Shown: in pieces, positions 44,791 through 53,127 of the stretch
Position numbering within the stretch: the first letter of the stretch is position 1
Layout of the letters: each line of letters starts with the position of its first letter
NCBI RefSeq assembly: GCF_000204195.1
Contig: NZ_AFBG01000018.1
Coordinates: 62,001-126,000 of the forward strand
DNA from: Acidovorax radicis N35
Lineage (GTDB): Bacteria; Pseudomonadota; Gammaproteobacteria; Burkholderiales; Burkholderiaceae_C
Reading direction: 5' to 3'
Length of the DNA: 64,000 nt
Notes under the pieces: model-generated
Databases searched by the model: none
What the model saw: only the letters and a program-made list of their open reading frames with translations
Told to the model about the DNA's origin: nothing
Position numbers and translations under genes: made by a program

Positions 44791-45978
44791 ATGAAGCACA
44801 GCTCCGCCACCGATCCTGACCTGCCAGAAGGGCCGGTGGAAATACGCATACCGGTCCAGGCCATCCGTGGCAGGGGTGCTGCCACAGCGATGCCGCACCG
44901 GTTCACGCGCGATGTGCGGGAGGTAGTGGACGATGGCTGGGGGCGCGTTGGCCAGGACGCTGGCGGGCAGGGAAATGGTGATGATGATGCTGGTGAGGAC
45001 TGCGCGCCGGCGCCCGCCACCACGGTGCATCTGGAGACCGCGCGCAGTGCCATCTGCGCCAACGATTCGCCCGATATCTTTTTCGAGCTGTCCGTCAATC
45101 CTTACCGGGGCTGCGAGCACGGCTGCATTTACTGCTACGCACGGCCTACGCACAGTTACCTTAATTTCTCGCCGGGGCTCGACTTTGAAACGCAGATCGT
45201 GGCCAAGCACAACATTGCCGAGGTGCTGCGCAGCGAGCTGAGCGCACCGCGCTACGTGCCCCGTCTGATCAACATCGGCTCGGCCACCGATTGCTACCAG
45301 CCTGTGGAGCGCGAACTGAAGCTCACCCGCAGCCTCATCGAGGTGATGCGCGACGCACGCCACCCGTTTTCGCTCATCACCAAATCCAGCGGCGTGGAGC
45401 GCGACCTGGATTTGCTCGCCCCCTTGGCCGAGCAGCGCCTGGCGGCGGTGTACGTCACCATCACCACGCTCGATGCCGCCCTGGCCCGCCGCATGGAGCC
45501 GCGCGCCGCAGCGCCCCACCGGCGCCTGCGCACCATCCGTGCGTTGGCCGAGGCGGGTGTGCCCGTGGGCGTGAGTGTGGCGCCGCAAATCCCCTTCATC
45601 ACCGAAGACATGGAACAGGTGCTGGAGGCCGCTCGCGATGCGGGAGCGCGCACCGCCTTCTACACCGTGCTGCGCCTGCCGTGGGAGCTGGACACCCTGT
45701 TTCGCGAATGGCTCACGGTGCACTACCCGCAGCGCGCCGCCCGCGTGATGGCGCGCGTGCAAGACCTGCACAACCTCACGGACGCGCAGCGTGGTGCAGG
45801 CAAGGCCTACAACAGCGACTTTGCCTCCCGCATGAAAGGCAGCGGCCTGTGGGCCGATCTGGTGCGCCAGCGTTTTGCCGCCACCTGCCGCCGCCTGGGC
45901 CTGAACCGGGAGCGTGAAGGCCTGGACCTGGGCCAGTTCAGGCCCGGGCTGCTGCGAGGGCAGGGCAGCCTTTTTTAG
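44791..45978 (+). CDS. PA0069-family radical SAM protein, SOS-regulated, spore-photolyase-like
   Basis: A 395-residue iron-sulfur radical SAM protein. The cluster-binding motif is RGCEHGCIYCYARPTHSY with Cys108, Cys112 and Cys115 (CxxxCxxC), followed by LDFETQIVAKHN and INIGSATDCYQPVERELKLTRSLIEVMRDARHPFSLITKSSGVERDLDLL, as in spore photoproduct lyase relatives; the N-terminal IRGRGAATAMPHRF block is family-typical. A LexA box touches the start codon, pointing to a DNA-damage role. If transcription starts within or just after the box the ATG at 44791 would be leaderless, or the true start is further in (for example the ATG at 44890, residue 34). Residues 50-80 are Gly/Asp-rich and poorly conserved. 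Confidence 0.9.
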   Translation: MKHSSATDPDLPEGPVEIRIPVQAIRGRGAATAMPHRFTRDVREVVDDGWGRVGQDAGGQGNGDDDAGEDCAPAPATTVHLETARSAICANDSPDIFFELSVNPYRGCEHGCIYCYARPTHSYLNFSPGLDFETQIVAKHNIAEVLRSELSAPRYVPRLINIGSATDCYQPVERELKLTRSLIEVMRDARHPFSLITKSSGVERDLDLLAPLAEQRLAAVYVTITTLDAALARRMEPRAAAPHRRLRTIRALAEAGVPVGVSVAPQIPFITEDMEQVLEAARDAGARTAFYTVLRLPWELDTLFREWLTVHYPQRAARVMARVQDLHNLTDAQRGAGKAYNSDFASRMKGSGLWADLVRQRFAATCRRLGLNREREGLDLGQFRPGLLRGQGSLF

Positions 45979-46188
45979 AAGCCTGCTTCCCCTGCACCAC
46001 CAAGGTGACGCCACGCCTTGCCCTGGTGCCCTTCTCACAATCTGCGCAGCAGGCCCCCCAAAACGCAATTCGCTGCTGCGGGACCCCGCTGGTTCGGTGC
46101 CCGCTGGCGGGCACACGCTCCTAAGCTTCTTACACCCCGATGTGGCGCTGGCCGCGTCGACAAAAGTTTGCTTATTTGAGGAGTACCC

Positions 46189-46887
46189 ATGGCCTTGCGT
46201 GATTTCGAAGTGCTGACCTTTGATGTGGTTGGCACCCTGATCGACTTTGAAGGTGGCATGCTGGCCTACCTGCGCCAGGCGGTCCCCGCCAGCCCTGTGA
46301 CCGATGAGCAGTTTTTGGCCGCCTACCGCGCCGCCCGCAAAAGCCCCGACACTGACTGGTACCCCAACGACCTGGTGCGCTGCTGGCACGCCATCGCCCC
46401 GCAGTTGGGCCTGCCCGACAGCAACGCGCTGGCCGAAGGCTTTCGCGACTCGGTCGCGCAGTGGCCCGCGTTCCCCGATTCCATCGAAGCCCTGGCCCGC
46501 CTGCACAAGCGCTTCAAACTTGTGACCATGACCAACGCGCAAACCTGGGCGTTGCAGCACTTCCAGAAAACACTGGGCTCGCCGTTTGACCTGCTGCTCA
46601 GCTGCGACGACGCCCTGTGCGAAAAACCCGATGCCCGCTACTTTGCCTACGCCCGTGGCCGCTACGAAGGCGCCTGGGGCTACAACCAGGCCGACAATTT
46701 GCACGTGGCGCAAAGCCAGTACCACGACATCGGCATCTCCAAGAAGCTCGGTATCACCACCTGCTGGATCGAACGCCGCCACGGCCTGGCCAGCTCCGGC
46801 GGCACCATCGAGTCCGAGCACACCGTGCCCGACTACCACTTCCACACCCTGGCCCAACTGGCGGACGCCGTGGAAGCGGGCCAATGA
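46189..46887 (+). CDS. HAD-superfamily hydrolase, haloacid dehalogenase type II-like
   Basis: A 232-residue cytoplasmic hydrolase. Motif I is LTFDVVGTLIDF with nucleophile Asp12; motif II is LVTMTNAQ; the motif III Lys lies in CEKPDARYFAYA; and the last acidic motif is replaced by VAQSQYHDIGISKKLGITTCWIERRHG, where the Asp of YHDIG serves. The second Asp of phosphatases is absent (FDVVG), as in dehalogenases, so C-halogen or other non-phosphate chemistry is possible. TGAGGAG precedes the ATG. Its stop overlaps the start of the following M20 gene, so the two products are made together. Confidence 0.88.
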   Translation: MALRDFEVLTFDVVGTLIDFEGGMLAYLRQAVPASPVTDEQFLAAYRAARKSPDTDWYPNDLVRCWHAIAPQLGLPDSNALAEGFRDSVAQWPAFPDSIEALARLHKRFKLVTMTNAQTWALQHFQKTLGSPFDLLLSCDDALCEKPDARYFAYARGRYEGAWGYNQADNLHVAQSQYHDIGISKKLGITTCWIERRHGLASSGGTIESEHTVPDYHFHTLAQLADAVEAGQ

Positions 46888-48107
46888 CCCAGGCACTGGA
46901 TGTGGCCGCGCTGGCCGAGCCTGTGGCAGACCTGCTGCCCGATCTGGTCGCCCTGCGGCAAGACCTGCACGCCCACCCCGAGCTGGCCTACGAAGAGCGC
47001 CGCACCGCAGGCATCGTGGCGCAATCGCTGCGCCTGCTGGGCCTGCAGGTGGCCGAAGGCGTGGGCGGCACCGGCGTCGTGGGCACGCTGCATTGCGGCG
47101 GTGCCGGTGCGGGCCCCAGCGTAGGTTTGCGGGCCGACATGGACGCCCTGCCCATGGTGGAACTGGGCCAGCACGCCTACACCAGTCGCCACCCTGGCAC
47201 ACACCACGGCTGCGGGCACGATGGCCACACCAGCATGCTCATCGGTGCGGCGCGCCAGCTGGCCCGCACCCACCAGGCGCTGGGCTTGTGTGGCACGGTG
47301 CACTTCATCTTCCAGCCTGCCGAAGAGGGCAAGGCGGGGGCCGCCCGCATGATCGAAGACGGCCTGTTCGATCGCTTTGCATGCGACAGCGTCTATGCCT
47401 TGCACAACTGGCCCGATCTGCCCCTGGGCCACGCGCAAACGCGCCCCGGCCCCATCATGGCAGCGGCCGACCGGTTTGACATCACCGTGCGCGGAAAGGG
47501 CGGCCATGCGGCCCAGCCCCACCACACCCCCGACGCCATCCTGGCCGCCAGCCAATTGGTGGCGCAGCTCAACACCATCGTGGCCCGGCGCATCGATCCC
47601 AGCGAATCGGCCGTGCTGTCCGTCACGCGCATCGAAGGCGGCCACAGCCACAACGTGCTGCCCGCCGAGGTGCAGATCACCGGCACCGTGCGCAGCTTTG
47701 ATGCCGCTGCGCAAGACCGCATCGAAGCCGCCCTGCGCGCCACCGCCCAGGGCGTGGCCCTGGCCAGCGGCACCGAGGTGCAGGTCAGCTACCAGCGCTA
47801 CTACCCCGCCACCATCAACACCGCCGCCGAGGCCGCGCTGGCGCTGCAAGCTGCCCAGGCCTTGGGCCTGCAGGCGAAGGTGGCGCCCCGCGCTGCCTTC
47901 ACATCGGAGGACTTCGCCTTCATGCTGCAGCGCAAGCCCGGTGCCTACCTGTGGCTGGGCCAGGGCCGCGCGAGCCCCGGTCCCGAGGGCGAACGCGCCC
48001 TGCACCACCCCCGCTACGACTTCAACGACGACGCGCTGCCCCTGGGGGTGCGCTGGTTTTGCGAAATCGCCGCCCGCGCCCTGGCGGCGCAGCCCACGTC
48101 CCGCTAA
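46884..48107 (+). CDS. M20-family amidohydrolase (hippurate hydrolase-like)
   Basis: A 407-residue metal-dependent amidohydrolase. It has [35 protein letters not shown], the metal site THHGCGHDGHTSML, FQPAEEGKAGAARMI, ALHNWPDLPLGHAQTRPGPIMAAADRF, RGKGGHAAQPHHTPDAILAASQLV and the end [22 protein letters not shown]. It is a distant paralogue of the deacetylase at 13701. The ATG at 46884 overlaps the HAD stop by four bases; a longer frame upstream is a shadow of the HAD gene. A cupin gene follows. The three together suggest hydrolysis of an N-acyl amino acid or amide with further modification, substrate unknown. Confidence 0.92.
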   Translation: MTQALDVAALAEPVADLLPDLVALRQDLHAHPELAYEERRTAGIVAQSLRLLGLQVAEGVGGTGVVGTLHCGGAGAGPSVGLRADMDALPMVELGQHAYTSRHPGTHHGCGHDGHTSMLIGAARQLARTHQALGLCGTVHFIFQPAEEGKAGAARMIEDGLFDRFACDSVYALHNWPDLPLGHAQTRPGPIMAAADRFDITVRGKGGHAAQPHHTPDAILAASQLVAQLNTIVARRIDPSESAVLSVTRIEGGHSHNVLPAEVQITGTVRSFDAAAQDRIEAALRATAQGVALASGTEVQVSYQRYYPATINTAAEAALALQAAQALGLQAKVAPRAAFTSEDFAFMLQRKPGAYLWLGQGRASPGPEGERALHHPRYDFNDDALPLGVRWFCEIAARALAAQPTSR

Positions 48108-48154
48108 CCCTGCTTTGCACGGTTTGCCAGCCTCAGTTTTTTCAGACACCCGCC

Positions 48155-48508
48155 ATGAGCATCACCATTCTTCAAAACACCGCCACCGTCAACGGCCTGC
48201 AAACGCAGGGTGGCCCTGCACGCCCCATCACCCAGCCACCGTGCGCCTTCAGCGGCCTCGACATCGACCTGCCCGGTGTGGGCGCCCACCAAACCGGCAT
48301 CTGGGAATGCACCCCTGGCCGGTTCGAACGCCAGTTGCCCAACGCCGAAGTCATGCACATCGTCAGCGGTGCCTGCACCTTCACCCCCACCGGCGGCGAG
48401 CCGCAGCACATCCAGGCGGGCGACACGCTGTTCTTCCCCGCCCACACCACGGGCGAATGGCACATCACCCAAACCCTGCGCAAGGTGTTCTTCATCGTGG
48501 CGCAGTAG
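48155..48508 (+). CDS. Small cupin-domain protein (DUF861/EutQ-like)
   Basis: A 117-residue single-cupin protein: GIWECTPGRFERQLPNAEVMHIVSGACTFTPTGGEPQHIQAGDTLFFPAHTTGEWHITQTLRKVFFIV. The pattern W-E-C-T-P-G and G-D-x-x-x-F-P-x-x-x-x-G-x-W is typical of the cupin-3 group (ureidoglycolate-lyase-related and EutQ). Metal ligands of classical cupins are only partly present (the His of MHIVSG). It follows the M20 gene by 47 bp. The role is unknown; a family A repeat comes after it. Confidence 0.82.
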   Translation: MSITILQNTATVNGLQTQGGPARPITQPPCAFSGLDIDLPGVGAHQTGIWECTPGRFERQLPNAEVMHIVSGACTFTPTGGEPQHIQAGDTLFFPAHTTGEWHITQTLRKVFFIVAQ

Positions 48509-48523
48509 GCGGCACGCTGGATG

Positions 48524-48596
48524 CAAAAAATCAAGATAAATTGGCCACTAGCGCTTGTTTGTGAAGCGCTATTAGCTATTAAATAAATAGCAATTT
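48524..48596 (+). repeat. Dispersed intergenic repeat, family A (long copy)
   Basis: AAATCAAGATAAATTGGCCA, then CTAGCGCTTGTTTGTGAAGC, GCTATTAGCTATTAAATAAA and TAGCAATTT. It has both the GCGCTT/AAGCGC hairpin and the AGCTATT...AATAGC tail palindrome. It lies between converging genes (cupin, plus; LysE, minus), where it could end both transcripts. Confidence 0.75.
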
Positions 48597-48623
48597 GATG
48601 AGGCACCACAAAGTATGCGGCGC

Positions 48624-49223
48624 TCACGCCAACCACATCGGGATGACCGATGCAGCGAGTAGCCCACCCAAAATTGCGTTGGCGGCATGCCAATGGCGCT
48701 TTGTCCGAAGCAGCCTTGCGAACGCAAGTCCGGCAACGCACCAGATCGACAGCGATACCGCCGCTGCCAAACCGAAGGTTGCGCCAAGCAGTACAGCCTG
48801 CTGAACCGGATGCACCGATAGCGCAGCGAAGGAAGCGGCCGCACCTGAGGCCATGGCCCAGGCCTTCGGATTCACCCAGAGCAAGCCCGCTCCCCCCACA
48901 AAGCCCAGTGGAATCGCCATGTGGATATCGCGATGGGGTGGCCCACTTCTTCCAATCTTCCACGCGAGCCAAAGCAGGTAAGCGGTCCCGATGATCTTCA
49001 TCGCCAGTTGCAACCCAGGAGCGGCCAACAGCAGCCCCGACAAACCCGCTCCGGCCACGGACGCTAGCGCTGCCAAACCGGCACTGATTCCGGCCATCAG
49101 CGGAATGGAGCGGCGAAAGCCGAACTGCACCCCTGAGGTGGTTGCCAACGTGGTCGCACCTCCTGGCGTGATGGTGGATGTCAAAGCAAACAGGGCGAGG
49201 GGGAAGACTGAGTCGTTCATCAT
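48624..49223 (-). CDS. LysE-family amino acid exporter
   Basis: A 199-residue inner-membrane protein with about six helices. The start LFALTSTITPGGATTLATTSGVQFGFRRSIPLMAGISAGLAAL shows the LysE/RhtB pattern (TPGP/GxxT followed by G-x-x-x-G-x-R-x-x-x-P-x-x-x-G-x-x-x-G), and GTAYLLWLAWKIGR and LLWVNPKAWAMASGA follow. Members export amino acids or related molecules. It begins 13 bp after the aminotransferase-fold gene on the same strand, so the two are likely an operon; export of a product or substrate of that enzyme is possible. Confidence 0.9.
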   Translation of the reverse strand: MMNDSVFPLALFALTSTITPGGATTLATTSGVQFGFRRSIPLMAGISAGLAALASVAGAGLSGLLLAAPGLQLAMKIIGTAYLLWLAWKIGRSGPPHRDIHMAIPLGFVGGAGLLWVNPKAWAMASGAAASFAALSVHPVQQAVLLGATFGLAAAVSLSIWCVAGLAFARLLRTKRHWHAANAILGGLLAASVIPMWLA

Positions 49224-49236
49224 GCTGTTGCCAGTC

Positions 49237-50433
49237 TCACTGGGCGGGCGCTAGCTGCGCGAGCGCAGTTGCCAACCGCTCCAAGTCGTGCGCATCGTTG
49301 TAGACGTGGGGCGAGACGCGCACGGTGTCGCCGCGAACCGCCACATGAATCTGTTGCTGCATCAGGTGCTGGCGGCAGGCTTCGGGGTCCATGCCAGCGG
49401 GCAATTTCACACCGAAAAGGTTTGCGCAGCGTTCGGCATCGTCAGTGACCTCAAACCCAAGCGTGCGCAGGCGTTCGACGGACTGGCGCTCGATGTGCAG
49501 CAAGTAGTCACGAACCCGGCCGGGCTGCCAGTCGATCAACAAGCGGCACGCCGCTTCCAGCATGGCTATCAAGATGGGGTTGGCGCGCAGACTCGTGTCG
49601 AAGCGCCGCATCCCCTGCGCGTAGCCATCTTCATAGTCGACCAGGCGTGCAAAATTCTCGCTCCCTGCGCGCATCAACCAGCTCTCCTCCAGCGGGTTGC
49701 CATCGGCGAACCGGTCGCTGAAAACCGCGAAGCCGAGTCCGTAGTTCGACAGCATCGACTTGTAGCTGTGCACCACCAAAGCATCGGGTTGAACGCGCTG
49801 CACGTCCAATGGCATCGCCCCTACCGTCTGGGTTGCGTCAATAACGAATGCAGCGCCCACCTCTCGACAACGCTGCCCGATTCTTTGCAGATCGAAGAGC
49901 GTCCCGTCGATCCAGTGTGCAGGCTCGACGGCGACGAGCACTGTGTCAGCGTCGATTGCGTCGATGACGGCGTTGTTCCAGCGTGCGGCCCGGCTCGTGC
50001 CCATTGATGGCGAAGACCATGGCGCCGCAGGTGCCAGGACCGTGCGCATTTCGATGTTGTCAGAGCGCCAGTTGCGCCAGGCGTAGACATTGCTGGGGAA
50101 CATATCGCCGAGCATGACGACGTTCTGCCCCGATCTCGGGCGCAGATTCTTGGCGACCATGGCCATGGCATGGGCCGCCGTGGGGATGAAAGCAATGCGT
50201 TCCGGGTCCGCGTTGACCAGTTGGGCACACAATGCGCGCGTTCGCTCGGCGGGCTCAAAGAAGTCTTTGGACGTCAACCTGATGGGCGAGGCGCGCGCGG
50301 TGAGTGCCGCAGCGCCGGCCTGCTCCACGGGCCGCGGCAATGGGCCCATGAATGCGCTGTTCAGATAACAATGGTCCTCGGGGATCGAGAACAGGGCTCG
50401 CTGGCAGAGCAGGGGCGGGGAGGTTGATTGCAT
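49237..50433 (-). CDS. Aminotransferase class V-fold PLP enzyme
   Basis: A 398-residue PLP enzyme of the cysteine desulfurase/isopenicillin N epimerase-like group. YLNSAFMGPLPRPV at the start, IAFIPTAAHAMAMVAKNL, Asp199 in FVIDATQTVGAMPLDVQ (contacts the PLP ring nitrogen) and Lys225 in VHSYKSMLSNYGLGFAVFS (Schiff base) are recognisable. The ATG at 50433 begins the family-like part; a start at 50490 would add 19 residues including a His/Gln-rich piece. It diverges from an AraC-family regulator and precedes a LysE exporter gene. The reaction is not predictable from sequence. Confidence 0.88.
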   Translation of the reverse strand: MQSTSPPLLCQRALFSIPEDHCYLNSAFMGPLPRPVEQAGAAALTARASPIRLTSKDFFEPAERTRALCAQLVNADPERIAFIPTAAHAMAMVAKNLRPRSGQNVVMLGDMFPSNVYAWRNWRSDNIEMRTVLAPAAPWSSPSMGTSRAARWNNAVIDAIDADTVLVAVEPAHWIDGTLFDLQRIGQRCREVGAAFVIDATQTVGAMPLDVQRVQPDALVVHSYKSMLSNYGLGFAVFSDRFADGNPLEESWLMRAGSENFARLVDYEDGYAQGMRRFDTSLRANPILIAMLEAACRLLIDWQPGRVRDYLLHIERQSVERLRTLGFEVTDDAERCANLFGVKLPAGMDPEACRQHLMQQQIHVAVRGDTVRVSPHVYNDAHDLERLATALAQLAPAQ

Positions 50434-50509
50434 AGGTCCAAGGTGGGTGGTTGTTTGCTGCGGCCTATGATCGTCGGATGGTCTTTGCACATCTATCAGG
50501 AAATTTCAG

Positions 50510-51316
50510 ATGAAGCCGGGCGAAGTCAGGTTGGACTTCGGCTGGGGATGGGTCTCATTGTTTCCGTCGGTTCCCTACTCGATTCGCGACCAGTCGGGCT
50601 TGTATGTCCTCGGTCTGGCATTCGAGCGGCAAAGGGGGGTCCATGCCTTGGGGGGGAGTCGGCGTCAGGACTTCGACGCATGGCCAGGCGAGCTGGCTGT
50701 CACGTCCCCCAATGTGGAGATGTTCTCGGAGTCGGGAATGGGTGGCGAGTACCTTGCCTTGCACATACAGAGCGTCGCATCGGGCGTTGAGTCCGAGATT
50801 CCGCTGACGGTGCCGCGTGCCGTATTGCGCGGAGACCCGTGGGCTGTGCGACTGGGTGGGCAGTTGCGCCGCACGATGCTGGCGCCACACCCCCAGCCAC
50901 AACTCATTGAGGAGCAGGCGATGAAACTGCTGGACCATGGGCTGTCGCTTCTCAAACTCCCGCGTCGGCAGGATGGGCGCTACGACGATGATCGACATGC
51001 GCATTCACGGGTGCTGGAGTACATCGAAGAAACCATTGATGGCCCGTTGAGCCTGGACGAGATTGCGCAGGTCGCCGGGATGCCGGTGCTGCGCTTTCTG
51101 CGCAGTTTTTCGAGTGCTGTTGGAAGCACACCGCACGCTTACATCACTGAGAGAAGAATGCAACATGCCCGCGCGCTTCTGAGCGCCACTGCCAGCCCCA
51201 TTGCGGACATTGCAGCTGGCTGCGGGTTTTCGCACCAGTCGCATCTTGGGGCCGTGCTCAAGGACCGGTTGGGTCTGAGCCCCCGTCAGTACCGGCTCCT
51301 TGCCGGATGCGCCTGA
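50510..51316 (+). CDS. AraC-family transcriptional regulator
   Basis: A 268-residue regulator with a short N-terminal sensor part (LDFGWGWVSLFPSVPYSIRDQSGLYVLGLAFERQRG, a cupin-like sequence) and a C-terminal DNA-binding domain at about 165-265: VLEYIEETIDGPLSLDEIAQVAGMPVLRFLRSFSSAVGSTPHAYITERRMQHARALL and IADIAAGCGFSHQSHLGAVLKDRLGLSPRQYR. It is transcribed divergently from the aminotransferase-fold/LysE pair across 76 bp and probably activates them. A repeat-containing region follows. Confidence 0.9.
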   Translation: MKPGEVRLDFGWGWVSLFPSVPYSIRDQSGLYVLGLAFERQRGVHALGGSRRQDFDAWPGELAVTSPNVEMFSESGMGGEYLALHIQSVASGVESEIPLTVPRAVLRGDPWAVRLGGQLRRTMLAPHPQPQLIEEQAMKLLDHGLSLLKLPRRQDGRYDDDRHAHSRVLEYIEETIDGPLSLDEIAQVAGMPVLRFLRSFSSAVGSTPHAYITERRMQHARALLSATASPIADIAAGCGFSHQSHLGAVLKDRLGLSPRQYRLLAGCA

Positions 51317-51431
51317 AGTCACCTAGTCACGGTTGTGCTGATGCCAATCTCGCTGTGTCGGTGATGCTCAGCCACAGGCGCTTGGCAAACTACTGCGCAG
51401 GCTGGCCCGGCGATCCCCGTGGAGGTAGCGG

Positions 51432-51504
51432 TGAAAAATCAAACAAAATTGGCCTCTGGCGCTTATTCATCAAGCGCTATTTGCTATCTATTTAATAGCA
51501 TTTA
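51432..51504 (+). repeat. Dispersed intergenic repeat, family A (long copy)
   Basis: TGAAAAATCAAACAAAATTG, then GCCTCTGGCGCTTATTCATC, AAGCGCTATTTGCTATCTAT and TTAATAGCATTTA. It is the most complete copy here and the best match to the one in mltB. It lies in the 242-bp gap between the converging AraC and GNAT genes. Confidence 0.75.
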
Positions 51505-51558
51505 TGGCTATTCTGCGAGCGCAGTCGTGATCCTGATGCCCCACTGCCCGGGGGCTGA

Positions 51559-51855
51559 TCAAACCAGCACGTCGCGGATGGATGCGTCCCTATCAAACTG
51601 TGCCTTGGCAAATGGGCACAGCGGAACCACCTTCGTGCCCGTCGTCCGGGCCCACTGGACCAGCGCGCCCAGCAACGCGCGCCCCACTCCCTGTCCGCTG
51701 AGCGAAGGGTCCACCTCGGTGTGGTCCACGATGACCATCGTTGCGTTGGTGCGGCTATAAGTCATCTCGGCAAGGCGCTGACTGTCCTTCTCCAGATAGA
51801 AGGCTCCTTTGGCGTCGTGCTCCTGGTGTTTGATGGTGTGTTCCATGGCTTTCAT
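51559..51855 (-). CDS. Small GNAT-like N-acetyltransferase (YjdJ/Acetyltransf_CG type)
   Basis: A 98-residue single-domain protein. FYLEKDSQRLAEMTYSRTNATMVIVDHTEVDPSLSGQGVGRALLGALVQWARTTGTKVVPLCPFAKAQFDRD carries the complete pattern of the small Gcn5-related family, with the acetyl-CoA loop SGQGVGRALL and the VVPLCPFA ending. The substrate is unknown; members are widespread and uncharacterised. A second in-frame ATG lies at 51846. It stands alone. Confidence 0.88.
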   Translation of the reverse strand: MKAMEHTIKHQEHDAKGAFYLEKDSQRLAEMTYSRTNATMVIVDHTEVDPSLSGQGVGRALLGALVQWARTTGTKVVPLCPFAKAQFDRDASIRDVLV

Positions 51856-52126
51856 GTGGACAGGGTGGGTGTTGTGTGGCCTGGCGGAGGGACGAAAAAA
51901 GCAAGCTCTATGGTCCCCTGCGCCGTTCGATCAAATCGGCCCGGTCCATGAACTCGAAATGATTGCCGCAGTATCCGTACGAGCTTTCGCTCAGCGGATT
52001 CGAGTATGGCGCAAATGACTGCGGTGATTGGCCATTGCAGAGCACCTGAAATGCATTTTTGGTCACCACTGGAACCTTGTTTTTCTTTCGTCATGCACAT
52101 CGTCTTCTGGCTCGCAGAGATCCGGG

Positions 52127-53041
52127 TCAAGAACTCGCAAGTGCTTCGGCGAGCGCACTGACACCGGTGAGCTCGGCGCCTTGCGGTGTCATGCAGATGA
52201 GCAGTTTCCTTCGGGCCCACGTGTCAGACAGCGCAGCAATTCGGGTTTTCTTTGGATCGCTGAAGCGCGACGCTGCGCTCTCCGGAACCACCGCTGCACC
52301 CACACCGGCTGCCACCATGTGTGCAATGGCATCAAAGCCGCCAAGCCTAACGCGGTGGCGCGGGACACGGCCACTGCGGCTTGCCTGGGATGCGAGGAAG
52401 CGGCTGAGCCCGCTGTCGCGGGACAGGCCCACCAGCGGATGCTGCAGCAGCTCGCCAAAAGCTAGGGAACGCTGCGAGCCCCAGGGCCCGCGCCGGGGCA
52501 GCAGTGCCACAAGGCGGTCGTCCTTCCAGGGCTGCACAACAAGCCCCGATGTGTCTACATAGTCCGCCAGGATGCCGAGGTCTGCCGTTCCACGGCGCAG
52601 CGCATCCAGCGCGGCATCGCTGGAAAGCTCTTGCACATCGACATCCAGCTCGGGGTTGCTGACCAGGAAATGCCCGAGTGCGCGTGGCAGGGCCTCCGAC
52701 ATCGCTGCGGTATTGCAAAGCAGGCGCACGGTGCCGCGCAAGCCGTTGCCAAAGCTCGCCATCTCGACGTGCAGGGACTCCAGCTCCGCCAGCACCCGGC
52801 TGGCGTGGCGTGCAAAGGCCCGGCCTGCGTCGGTGGGCACCGCACCGGCTTTCGAACGGTCCAGCAGACGGGCTCCAGTGGCCGCCTCCAGTGCCTTGAG
52901 GCGTGCACTGGCCGCTGCGAGCGACAAATTCACCGCTTCGGCGGCCGAGGTGATGGTGCCGTGCTCCACCACCGCCGAGAAGAGGTGCAGGTCGAAAGGA
53001 TCCACGCGGTAGTCTGTGGTGCGGCGGGCGGCGGTAACCAT
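52127..53041 (-). CDS. LysR-family transcriptional regulator, divergent from a TSUP transporter gene
   Basis: A 304-residue LysR regulator. DPFDLHLFSAVVEHGTITSAAEAVNLSLAAASARLKALEAATGARLLDRSKAGAVPTDAGRAFARHA is the helix-turn-helix domain, then the effector domain GTVRLLCNTAAMSEALPRALGHFLVSNPELDVDVQELSSDAALDALRRGTADLGILAD. The start at 53041 is taken because the conserved domain begins shortly after; an earlier in-frame ATG at 53104 would reach into the divergent promoter. It presumably controls the TSUP gene, 86 bp away. Confidence 0.91.
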   Translation of the reverse strand: MVTAARRTTDYRVDPFDLHLFSAVVEHGTITSAAEAVNLSLAAASARLKALEAATGARLLDRSKAGAVPTDAGRAFARHASRVLAELESLHVEMASFGNGLRGTVRLLCNTAAMSEALPRALGHFLVSNPELDVDVQELSSDAALDALRRGTADLGILADYVDTSGLVVQPWKDDRLVALLPRRGPWGSQRSLAFGELLQHPLVGLSRDSGLSRFLASQASRSGRVPRHRVRLGGFDAIAHMVAAGVGAAVVPESAASRFSDPKKTRIAALSDTWARRKLLICMTPQGAELTGVSALAEALASS

Positions 53042-53127
53042 GGTCGTCGTCTTCCTCTTGAAAAGCCGAAGGATAGGCGGTGATCTACTGAATGGACAAG
53101 GCACCGTGCGGCCGACACCATGCCGCC

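Noticed and set aside
44716..47202. 828-codon open frame on the minus strand
   Set aside because: Antisense to the radical SAM and HAD genes; no recognisable domain.
51856..52126. Possible gene in the gap (a 122-codon minus-strand frame from 52220)
   Set aside because: It overlaps the LysR C-terminus, has no family motifs and no convincing ribosome site; the gap may hold a gene remnant, but nothing can be named.
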